Shown here: piece by piece, positions 6,781 to 13,003 of the stretch
Layout: each line of letters begins with the position of its first letter
How positions within the stretch are numbered: position 1 is the first letter of the stretch
IMG/VR virus record: IMGVR_UViG_3300005833_000005
Location: 1-28,163 of that record
Source of the DNA: a virus
Direction: 5' to 3' (one strand)
Length of the DNA: 28,163 nucleotides
Position numbers and translations under genes: made by a program
Notes under the pieces: generated by a model
Database searches by the model: none
Seen by the model: the letters and a program-made list of their open reading frames with translations, nothing else
What the model was told of the DNA's origin: nothing

Positions 6781-9258
6781 GTGACGATTACTTTATTGCC
6801 TAGAACTAGTAATGTTTTAGGGCTAGGCTATCCGCCGTTTATTGATCCTTTGGCTAGCGGTTCTACGGCATTATTGAAAATAAAAGAAGCACAGTCCGGC
6901 GCGGCAACAAATAATTCGGTTACGCTTACTCTTGGAACTAATACTTCTGCGGGCGATTTGCTTCTGATTTTCAATCATAATGACTGGTATAATGCAGCAA
7001 GTATTCCTAATCCAACATCTTCGCAGACGTTGTCGAATCTTACTTTGCAAGCCACGGCTGATTCTGGGACAAATTCACCACATATTAAGTTTTGGACTGC
7101 ATTTACCACGGTTAACGGAGTACAAACTGTTACCGGCGCTCCCGTGTCTGACGAAGAAATTACTTTTCATGTAATTGTGATTGATGGTAAAACAGTTAAC
7201 TCTTTTGACTTTCTCGATGGTTCGACAGCGACAAATAGTGGTACGTCGTCAATTTTACATGTGGCACCTTCGGTTAGTTCGACTACAATAAATAGCTTGT
7301 TGGTTTCTGCTGTTGGTTCAGCAAGTACCGCTGGTGCAGCAGCAAATTATACCTCGCCAGCGGGGATGATCGAACAAACTGATGTGAGGGAACCTTCTTT
7401 TCAAGCTCTCGGTAGTATTGCTAGTGAACAGTTAGTTACCTCCGGTGCAACTGGTACTAAAACGTTCACACTAAATGGGACGGCTCAAGCTTTTGCCGCA
7501 ATTTCGGTAGCAATCAAATGGGTCGGTGATGTAAATTCAGGTACTGTAACTCAAGCGATTACGGCGAATGCAGAAGTTATAGGTTCAGTTACTAGTGATG
7601 TTCCTGTTTTGGTGCAATCTGCACAGTCGGTTTGGAACACAACGACATCACCTAAAACTGTAACTTTGACAACGCAAGCCAATGATGTCATTATCGTCAT
7701 GGCGATAAGTGACTCTGGTAGAACGTGGAGCGTTCCAACTGGTAACTCGGTAACATTCGCCCTTGAAAAATCGTATACTGATGCTAACTCGGCGTGTGTG
7801 TATTTGTGGTCTGCTACCGACAGTGCGGGTGGAACCAACTGGACGTTATCGGTAGCAGCGACAGCGGGCAGTACGCAATGGGGAATCGTCGCATATGTAT
7901 TCCGTTATTCTAGCGGTCCTGGTGTATCTGGTATCACGGGTGGGCAAACTACGGGTCTCCCGAGTCAAGCTCTTACTACTGGTATGGATAAATCTGCTAT
8001 TGTCGCTGGTGTCGGTGACTGGTCTGCACAAGCCATCACGTCGCGAACGTGGAAAACAATTAACTCGGTCACTCCGACTGCTGGCAATGGGTTGGAAAAG
8101 GTTGCGTCGCAACAGGTTAGCCTTTATACTGCATATTCGGCGTATTGGGATAACGTAGGTACTGCCGGTTCCAAGACTGCCGGGATGGATGCACCATCCG
8201 GTATGACGTGGACCATTGCCGCTATCGAGGTCAAGCCCGTAGCAACGAGTGCCAAGACCGGTGCCGTAACTCAAACAATCACAGCGGGTTCCAGTGTCGT
8301 CGGTGTCGTTGCTACATCGGGTGCTGTAACTCAAGCCATCATAGCGGGTTTCAGTGTCGTCGGTGTCGTTGCTACATCGGGTGCTGTAACTCAAGCCATC
8401 ACAGCGGGTTTCAGTGTCGTCGGTGTGAGTGGTGCTGTCGGTGCCGTAACTCAAGCCATCACAGCGGGTTTCAGTGTCATCGGTTCTGTTGGTGGCGCTC
8501 AGCCTCAAGGTCAGGTCACTCAAACGCTGACTGCGGTAAGCGCTGTCGTGGGAACGGTGCAGACGTTCGGTGCTGTAACGAGCGTGTACACGGCTGGCTC
8601 GAGTGTGGTCGGTGTCGTTGCTAAGACGGGTGCCGTAACCGCCACTGAGACAGCGGTTTCCACTGTTGTCGGTTCTGTTGTCGCTGGTGTGACGGGTTCC
8701 GTAACCGCTGTAGAAACGGCAGCAAGCACGGTTGTTGGTGTTGTTGCTGTGTTCGGTGCAGTGACTCAAACCTTAACTGCCGCAAGCACAGTCATCGGTG
8801 TTGTGAACAGGAGTGGTGTTGTAACTGCTTCTGTTGCAGCGGGTTTCAGCGTTGTTGGTTCCACGGTGGCAGGGGTGATCGGCCAGGTCACCCAAACGAT
8901 CACTACTGGTGCCACCGTGGTTGGTCTACGGGGATCGGTCGGCGCAGCCTCTGTGGCTATCGCTGCTGGCTCAGTGGTGACCGGGCGGGTAGATGCCACG
9001 GGTACCGTGATCATTACTGTCCAGGGCGTGTACACAGTCGCTGCTGTGCGTGCTACGTCCGCTACGGTGGGTAGTTCTATCTCGTCTAATGTTCTTGCTA
9101 CTGCTTTCGTAGTTGGTACCTATGGTTATAGTAGGATCGGCGTTGGTGTAACTGGTGGACCATTCTCTATTATTGATGATTCAGGTGGGCCATCCTCAGT
9201 TATCGATGATTCAGATAGAAATGTTTCGTTTGGTGTCGTTGGAGAGGGTGTCAATTAA
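6781..9258 (+). CDS. Large repetitive virion protein (two beta domains plus ~12 tandem repeats)
   Basis: This 825-residue protein begins at GTG 6781, with AGGTGG about 10 bases upstream. Residues ~20-250 and ~275-490 look like two copies of one beta-sandwich domain: each has a strand-rich start with Thr runs, a GDLLL/NDVII segment, an aromatic centre, and a closing [AI]A[AI]IxVxxK strand. From residue ~494 to ~760 there are about twelve repeats of roughly 20-23 residues with the theme GAVTQAITAGFSVVGV. The C-terminus (~760-825) has a duplicated SIIDDSGGPSSVIDDS acidic stretch. Such beta-repeat stalks suit a fibre or surface lattice. Its place before the connector genes suggests the head or neck. 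The repeats are near-identical at DNA level in part of the gene (see the repeat entry). Confidence 0.65.
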   Translation: MTITLLPRTSNVLGLGYPPFIDPLASGSTALLKIKEAQSGAATNNSVTLTLGTNTSAGDLLLIFNHNDWYNAASIPNPTSSQTLSNLTLQATADSGTNSPHIKFWTAFTTVNGVQTVTGAPVSDEEITFHVIVIDGKTVNSFDFLDGSTATNSGTSSILHVAPSVSSTTINSLLVSAVGSASTAGAAANYTSPAGMIEQTDVREPSFQALGSIASEQLVTSGATGTKTFTLNGTAQAFAAISVAIKWVGDVNSGTVTQAITANAEVIGSVTSDVPVLVQSAQSVWNTTTSPKTVTLTTQANDVIIVMAISDSGRTWSVPTGNSVTFALEKSYTDANSACVYLWSATDSAGGTNWTLSVAATAGSTQWGIVAYVFRYSSGPGVSGITGGQTTGLPSQALTTGMDKSAIVAGVGDWSAQAITSRTWKTINSVTPTAGNGLEKVASQQVSLYTAYSAYWDNVGTAGSKTAGMDAPSGMTWTIAAIEVKPVATSAKTGAVTQTITAGSSVVGVVATSGAVTQAIIAGFSVVGVVATSGAVTQAITAGFSVVGVSGAVGAVTQAITAGFSVIGSVGGAQPQGQVTQTLTAVSAVVGTVQTFGAVTSVYTAGSSVVGVVAKTGAVTATETAVSTVVGSVVAGVTGSVTAVETAASTVVGVVAVFGAVTQTLTAASTVIGVVNRSGVVTASVAAGFSVVGSTVAGVIGQVTQTITTGATVVGLRGSVGAASVAIAAGSVVTGRVDATGTVIITVQGVYTVAAVRATSATVGSSISSNVLATAFVVGTYGYSRIGVGVTGGPFSIIDDSGGPSSVIDDSDRNVSFGVVGEGVN
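8261..8484 (+). repeat. 60-bp tandem direct repeats inside the 825-residue virion gene
   Basis: The sequence repeats with an exact 60-base period, about 3.7 units. Units 8281-8340 and 8341-8400 differ at only two bases (8342 and 8351). The next unit keeps its first 26 bases and its last 20 almost unchanged and diverges in between. Because the period is a multiple of three, gain or loss of units keeps the frame and would lengthen or shorten the protein by 20 residues per unit. Similar but older, diverged units continue to about 8900. Confidence 0.85.
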
Positions 9259-9260
9259 AA

Positions 9261-10082
9261 ATGGTTGCTGTTGGAGGACTGCATAGGATCACTTATGATG
9301 TCTACAGTGATCTCGGCGCTCCCGTGACTCCGTCAACGATTACGTTATCTATTTTTCTTCCCGATGGAACCAGCGCTGGCACAACGAATTTCGGTTCTCC
9401 TGATTCCGTCGGTAAGTATCATTATGATTTTCTCTGCACTGTTGAGGGTAGGCATACCGGATACGTGTCGACCACCAACCCAATTACTGTCAAGGGTTTT
9501 AGTTTCAATGTTGATTCCTTGTCGACATCAGGGATTGTTTCACTATCAACGGCTAAAGAATTTCTTAATGAAAGTGGAACGTTTAACGACAATGAATTGT
9601 CAGATTTTATCTTAGTTGTTACTGACATCGTGGAAGGTCTTATCGGGCCAGTTGTCAGGCGAACCGTTTCGGAAGTTCATCAGTCCGGCTCTAGTCTGTG
9701 GCTTAGAAAACGTCCAGTTATTTCTGTTACATCTATTGTTCCTTATCTCACATCGGGTATGTCCTACTCGGCAAATGCCGTAAAGGTCAACGGGGACACC
9801 GGCCAAGTCAGCCTGTTGGACGGCGGATCATTTACCGACGGACCTTTTACTGTTACCTTTGTCGCGGGTAGGCAAGCCGTGGCGTCAAGTATTCGACATG
9901 CGTCTTTGAATGTACTTTCTCATCTTTGGGAAACACAGCGTGGCGGGATGACTTTCCTTGGTGCTGGACCAGGTGTTGATACTGATAGCGAATCGTTCCG
10001 TGTGAGTGGTAGAGAATATTCAGTTCCGCGAAGAGTTTTAGAGTTACTACGGCCGAGTAAGAGGGGGCCGCTTGTCGGATGA
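9261..10082 (+). CDS. Head-tail adaptor (gp6/gp15-like) with extra N-terminal beta domain
   Basis: This 273-residue protein starts at ATG 9261, with GGAGAGGG about 11 bases upstream. Residues ~90-235 read as a head-tail adaptor: a helical start (STAKEFLNESGTFNDNELSDFI) typical of the HK97 gp6/SPP1 gp15 class, the VVRRTVSEVH strand, RKRPVISVTSIVP, and a late helix with ASLNVLSHLWETQRGG. Adaptors form a ring beneath the portal. Residues 1-80 form an added Ig-like or beta domain (TYDVYSDLGAPVTPSTITL) that minimal adaptors lack. The stop overlaps the next start (ATGA). The call rests on motif pattern and gene order. The function of the N-terminal domain is unknown. Confidence 0.7.
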   Translation: MVAVGGLHRITYDVYSDLGAPVTPSTITLSIFLPDGTSAGTTNFGSPDSVGKYHYDFLCTVEGRHTGYVSTTNPITVKGFSFNVDSLSTSGIVSLSTAKEFLNESGTFNDNELSDFILVVTDIVEGLIGPVVRRTVSEVHQSGSSLWLRKRPVISVTSIVPYLTSGMSYSANAVKVNGDTGQVSLLDGGSFTDGPFTVTFVAGRQAVASSIRHASLNVLSHLWETQRGGMTFLGAGPGVDTDSESFRVSGREYSVPRRVLELLRPSKRGPLVG

Positions 10083-10543
10083 GTAATTATATTCTAGACA
10101 CATTGGCCGCTTTGGTAACAGCGGCTGAGTCCTCCGTGGCGTTGGCCGATGTATCTATTATCAATGGTCCTCGTGTATCCAGCGAGTCAGATTTCGATCG
10201 TCTGTTCATCGGTGTGGATTTTGATCCTGCAAATGGGCTGTCGATGATAGGATCAGTAAGTCTTAGTAATAGTGTATATGTGACGTCAGAGAATGTATCA
10301 ATTCTGTGCGTTGCTGAGGCTTGGAGTGGTAGCGATCTAGATGCGTTGCGTGCCAAGGCATTTGGATTCAAGGATGCAGTAAGGGAACTCGTTCGGCCAA
10401 GTCCTGCCGGTATTTTTCTTACAGTCAAGGCGTTGCAGTCTGTGAATATGGGGGATTGGTCTCTATACCAAGTTCAAACGTCTAGAGGACCTTATGTTGG
10501 TATTGCGTTTTCTATCGAATGTGTTTACCAGCCAACTGTTTAA
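10079..10543 (+). CDS. Putative tail terminator or neck protein
   Basis: This 154-residue protein starts at ATG 10079 inside the stop of the adaptor gene, so the two are probably co-translated. The fold pattern is an N-terminal helix (LDTLAALVTAAESS), a strand with IINGPRV, a central RLFIGVDFDP strand, a long strand-turn-strand around YVTSENVSILCVAEAWSG, a helix (DLDALRAKAFGFKDAVRELV) and a final ECVYQPTV strand. This alpha/beta order resembles tail terminator proteins that cap the tail tube and join it to the head. The assignment comes from layout and position between the adaptor and the major tail protein. A stopper role is the main alternative. Confidence 0.55.
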   Translation: MSNYILDTLAALVTAAESSVALADVSIINGPRVSSESDFDRLFIGVDFDPANGLSMIGSVSLSNSVYVTSENVSILCVAEAWSGSDLDALRAKAFGFKDAVRELVRPSPAGIFLTVKALQSVNMGDWSLYQVQTSRGPYVGIAFSIECVYQPTV

Positions 10544-10558
10544 GAGAGTAGGTATAAA

Positions 10559-10873
10559 GTGGCGGGAAAAGTGAAGTTGGAGGAGTTTAAGGCAATGCAA
10601 GAAGATGAGTGGTATACATTTGTTGCTCGGGAGGTAATCCTTATTGGTGAAGCCAGGGCGTTTAACATCGGTGATGCGGTGCCGGTTAGTCATGTGACAC
10701 GTGGTGTTGTGAACATGTCACAGGTTATTCGACGTGAAGATATTACGCCTGACATGGATATTGTTGCACCAGTAAGGATTTCAACGCCTCCTCCCGGTGC
10801 TTCCGATGTCGCAAGCCCCGAAGATGTTGCGGCGGCTGAAGCTGCGAATCGGGCAGCGGGAGTGATTGAGTAA
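10559..10873 (+). CDS. Small connector-region protein, function unknown
   Basis: This 104-residue protein starts at GTG 10559, with AGAGAGTAGG upstream. The first ~70 residues look folded (KVKLEEFKAMQEDEWYTFV, then FNIGDAVPVSHV). The last ~35 are Ala/Pro/Glu-rich and probably flexible. It is the only gene between the terminator-like protein and the next small beta protein; the stop overlaps the next start (TAATG). The position would suit a neck or head-completion factor, but I recognise no family motif and make no functional call. Confidence 0.65.
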   Translation: MAGKVKLEEFKAMQEDEWYTFVAREVILIGEARAFNIGDAVPVSHVTRGVVNMSQVIRREDITPDMDIVAPVRISTPPPGASDVASPEDVAAAEAANRAAGVIE

Positions 10874-11208
10874 TGGCTACATATACGTCAGCACAGGCAA
10901 TTCCGAAAACTGGTCTCAACGCAACCTATAATGCAATTGCCGCTACTGACAGAGTGCCTCCCGGTTGTATGTTGCATGTTAAGAATGCAGGAGGTAGCTC
11001 TACGGTGGTTACATTGGTGACCGTTGATACTGCCGATGGTGATTTGACTGTCGCAGATAGGGCACAGGCTTCTATTGCCGCAACGACAGGGATGCAGTTT
11101 ATTCGTGTTCCGAATACCTGGCCATATGTTGATCCTGCCGATGGTTTAGTCGGAATCTCGACAACGCCAACGACTTCCGTAACGTTCGCTATTATTTCAC
11201 TTGGCTAA
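10873..11208 (+). CDS. Small beta-rich protein before the major tail gene
   Basis: This 111-residue protein starts at ATG 10873, overlapping the previous stop by one base. The sequence is strand-rich with a Gly-Gly turn (KNAGGSSTVVTLVTVDT) and a C-terminal TWPYVDPADGLVGIS followed by hydrophobic strands. It looks like a small jelly roll of the type seen in actinophage virion proteins near the tail tube gene. There is no enzyme motif or membrane segment. A decoration or tail-associated role is possible but inferred only from fold style and position. A good AAGGAGA site follows it for the next gene. Confidence 0.6.
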   Translation: MATYTSAQAIPKTGLNATYNAIAATDRVPPGCMLHVKNAGGSSTVVTLVTVDTADGDLTVADRAQASIAATTGMQFIRVPNTWPYVDPADGLVGISTTPTTSVTFAIISLG

Positions 11209-11221
11209 GGAGAATAGGTAA

Positions 11222-11803
11222 ATGCCTGGGACTACTGCAACTCCGAATATCCTTGTCGATGCGGGATACCTTTTCTATGCTCCACTCGCTACTTCTGTCC
11301 CGACTAACACAGTTGTTGGTTCTGTGTTTACAGATTCGTGGGCGGGCCCATGGGTCTCTTTGGGTGGGACTCAAGATGGAAGCACGTTTGAATATGAATC
11401 CACTGTGGCTCCTATTTCGATCGCGGAATTTCTAGATCCGATCAGGTATTCGACAACGGATCGCTCTGGATCGTTTGCGTTCAACCTGGCCAGTTACACG
11501 ATGGGTAACCTGGCGAAGGCTCTCAACGGTGCTGCACCTACTGTCGTTAGTGGTTCTGGTACAACGCTTCTCAGTCGAGTGCGGCCACCGGTGCCCGGTC
11601 AAGAGATCCGATGCATGATTGGTTGGGAGTCGCTAGATAATACTGTGAGAGCTATTTTCTTTCAGACTCTTAGTTCGGGCAGGATTTCAAGTGCATACAA
11701 GAAGTCTCCAGATTTCGCTGTGATTCCTTGCACGTTTAATTTCGAGGTTCCTGCATCGGGAATTCCGTGGGAGTACTATGGTGCAGGCGTTGGGCGTGGC
11801 TAA
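11222..11803 (+). CDS. Major tail (tube) protein
   Basis: This 193-residue protein starts at ATG 11222 with AAGGAGAATAGGT upstream, a strong ribosome site as expected for a product needed in many copies. It fits the tail tube family in size and pattern: an N-terminal segment ending AGYLFYAPLATSVPT, a TDSWAGPWVSLGGTQDGSTF motif common in actinophage tube proteins, a conserved central SFAFNLASYTMGNLAKALNG, and a C-terminal FNFEVPASGIPWEYYG. Hexamer rings of this protein stack around the tape measure. Its position just before the frameshifted chaperone genes is the strongest supporting evidence. Confidence 0.85.
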   Translation: MPGTTATPNILVDAGYLFYAPLATSVPTNTVVGSVFTDSWAGPWVSLGGTQDGSTFEYESTVAPISIAEFLDPIRYSTTDRSGSFAFNLASYTMGNLAKALNGAAPTVVSGSGTTLLSRVRPPVPGQEIRCMIGWESLDNTVRAIFFQTLSSGRISSAYKKSPDFAVIPCTFNFEVPASGIPWEYYGAGVGRG

Positions 11804-11805
11804 GA

Positions 11806-12264
11806 ATGACTAAGCGCAATCGGAGGGTTTACAGGTCTCCGAAACCGGAAGCTATGCCGGACCCTGTGGACTTTGAACTTGACGAAGTTGTTTATATTTG
11901 TCGAGAACTTGGTCCATTGGAAATTTCAGAAATTGCAAGAATGCATGGCGCTCCAGCAGACGACCCTAAGTCACTTGCTTTTATGGCTGAACTGTTTGAA
12001 ACCTTGCTTGGTGCTCAACAGTACAGAGTGTTCAGGGCAAACGCTGGACGGTTTGAAACGAGACCTGAAATTTTCATTGAAATTATTCAGGGTGTCTTTG
12101 AGGACATGACGAGTAGAAACCCTACCGAGCGATCCGTCTCATCAGATGGGTCGGAGAGCGATGGGACGAATTCAACGGGCGACTTGTCCTCGCGGGTTAT
12201 GAGTCGTTTGGAAGGACGGCCAGATTTGCAAATGGCAATCGAGTTGGCGAGAGAGAATCGTTAA
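11806..12264 (+). CDS. Tail assembly chaperone, upstream product (G-type)
   Basis: This 152-residue protein is read from ATG 11806, two bases after the tail tube gene. The first ~105 residues are acidic and helical (DFELDEVVYICRELGPLEI, then SLAFMAELFETLL), as is usual for lambda gpG-like chaperones that coat the tape measure during tube growth. The last ~45 residues after the slippery site are Ser/Asp-rich and end in a helix. The -1 frame opens at 12117 and runs to 12503, giving the longer G-T product. In lambda-like systems only a small fraction of ribosomes shift, so this unshifted form is expected to be the more abundant. Confidence 0.82.
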   Translation: MTKRNRRVYRSPKPEAMPDPVDFELDEVVYICRELGPLEISEIARMHGAPADDPKSLAFMAELFETLLGAQQYRVFRANAGRFETRPEIFIEIIQGVFEDMTSRNPTERSVSSDGSESDGTNSTGDLSSRVMSRLEGRPDLQMAIELARENR

Positions 12265-12503
12265 GCATCAGTGATGTGTGTGATGTTGCCTATGTACTGC
12301 TGATAGATGACTTGCGACAAAGAGTATATGTTGATAGGCAGGTAGCCGCGTTATATAGAAGTCGGGGGATGGACATTGAACTTCCAGATTTTGATGAGCA
12401 AAGGGAACGACTTGACAAGTTTTTAGATTCAGAGTTTAGGGAATCACGTAATGATTCTGATTCGGAGTTGCTGGAGGCATTAGGGTTAAGGCCGAGGGGA
12501 TAG
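11806..12503 (+). CDS. Tail assembly chaperone, frameshifted G-T fusion
   Basis: If the ribosome slips by -1 at 12117-12123, the first 106 residues of the upstream chaperone join 126 residues read from 12123 to TAG at 12501-12503, giving a 232-residue protein. The added part runs from Tyr-Arg-Ala-Ile through a tryptophan-rich stretch (RWVGERWDEF) into SISDVCDVAYVLLIDDLRQ and an acidic/basic helical end. An independent start (GTG 12276) exists for the last 75 residues, but it has no ribosome site, so the fusion is the likely form. The T-type part usually recruits the tube subunit to the tape measure-chaperone complex. The only canonical slippery site in the overlap supports this model. Confidence 0.78.
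12117..12153 (+). promoter_or_regulatory. -1 programmed frameshift signal (slippery heptamer plus stem-loop)
   Basis: The heptamer A AAC CCT occupies 12117-12123 and is in the right phase (aga-aac-cct) for an X XXY YYZ slip. After a 6-base spacer a stem-loop follows: 12130-12139 pairs with 12144-12153, ten pairs including two G-U, with a CATC loop. Upstream of 12117 the -1 frame is closed by stops at 12066, 12078, 12099 and 12114, so the shift must occur at or after this point. Confidence 0.85.
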
Positions 12504-12505
12504 TT

Positions 12506-13003
12506 ATGGCGACTAGACCTAGCATTGATCTAATTATTGAAGGTCCCGCTATTAAACAGATTCCTAAACTTGCTAGAGAGTTAAAGGAATTAGGAGACGG
12601 GAAAACTATTCCTAGGGAATTTCGTAAGGCACTCAGAAAGAGTACAGATGGTGCCTTGGCGGGAGGTAAGCGTGCGGCATTGGCGTTGCCATCTCAGGGG
12701 AAGTCTCGCGGTGCCACAGGTCTACGGCGCAGAATTGCACGAGCAATGCATGCTCAAGTTTCAACGTCAGGTGATGCGCGACTTGGAATTAGAATTTCTA
12801 AATCATCACTTGGTAATGAACGAAATTTGCCACGTCTCATGAATCAAGGGACGTGGCGTCACCCGGTTTACGGGAAGGATGTGTGGGTTACCCAAACGTC
12901 ACGTGCCAATTGGTTTGATGATGAGATGAGAAAGCAAGCGCCAGATGTAATCAGAGAACTAGAATCGACTATTGATATTTTTGAGAAGAGGCTCAGGGTG
13001 TAA
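12506..13003 (+). CDS. HK97 gp10-like tail completion/connector protein
   Basis: This 165-residue protein starts at ATG 12506, with GAGGGGA seven bases upstream. It carries the pattern of the HK97 gp10 group: an N-terminal helix region rich in Lys/Arg (AKQIPKL-like helix, then REFRKALRKS), LRRRIARAMHAQV, and the diagnostic PRLMNQGTWRHPVYGKDVW with WVTQ and a conserved WFDDEM. Such proteins join the tail to the head or complete the tail. In HK97 and many relatives the gene precedes the major tail gene. Here it lies between the chaperones and the tape measure, a less usual order. The stop overlaps the tape measure start (TAATG). Confidence 0.7.
   Translation: MATRPSIDLIIEGPAIKQIPKLARELKELGDGKTIPREFRKALRKSTDGALAGGKRAALALPSQGKSRGATGLRRRIARAMHAQVSTSGDARLGIRISKSSLGNERNLPRLMNQGTWRHPVYGKDVWVTQTSRANWFDDEMRKQAPDVIRELESTIDIFEKRLRV

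Noticed and set aside
7846-8769. Long open frame on the - strand (307 codons) opposite the repeat region
   Set aside because: It is antisense to a clear virion gene; the peptide is a Thr/Asp/Arg/Ser-rich product of the repeats in the wrong frame, and no ribosome site was seen.
12276-12503. Independent short gene starting at GTG 12276
   Set aside because: No ribosome site is present, and the frame stays open upstream to a canonical slippery sequence, so it is treated as the shifted end of the chaperone fusion.
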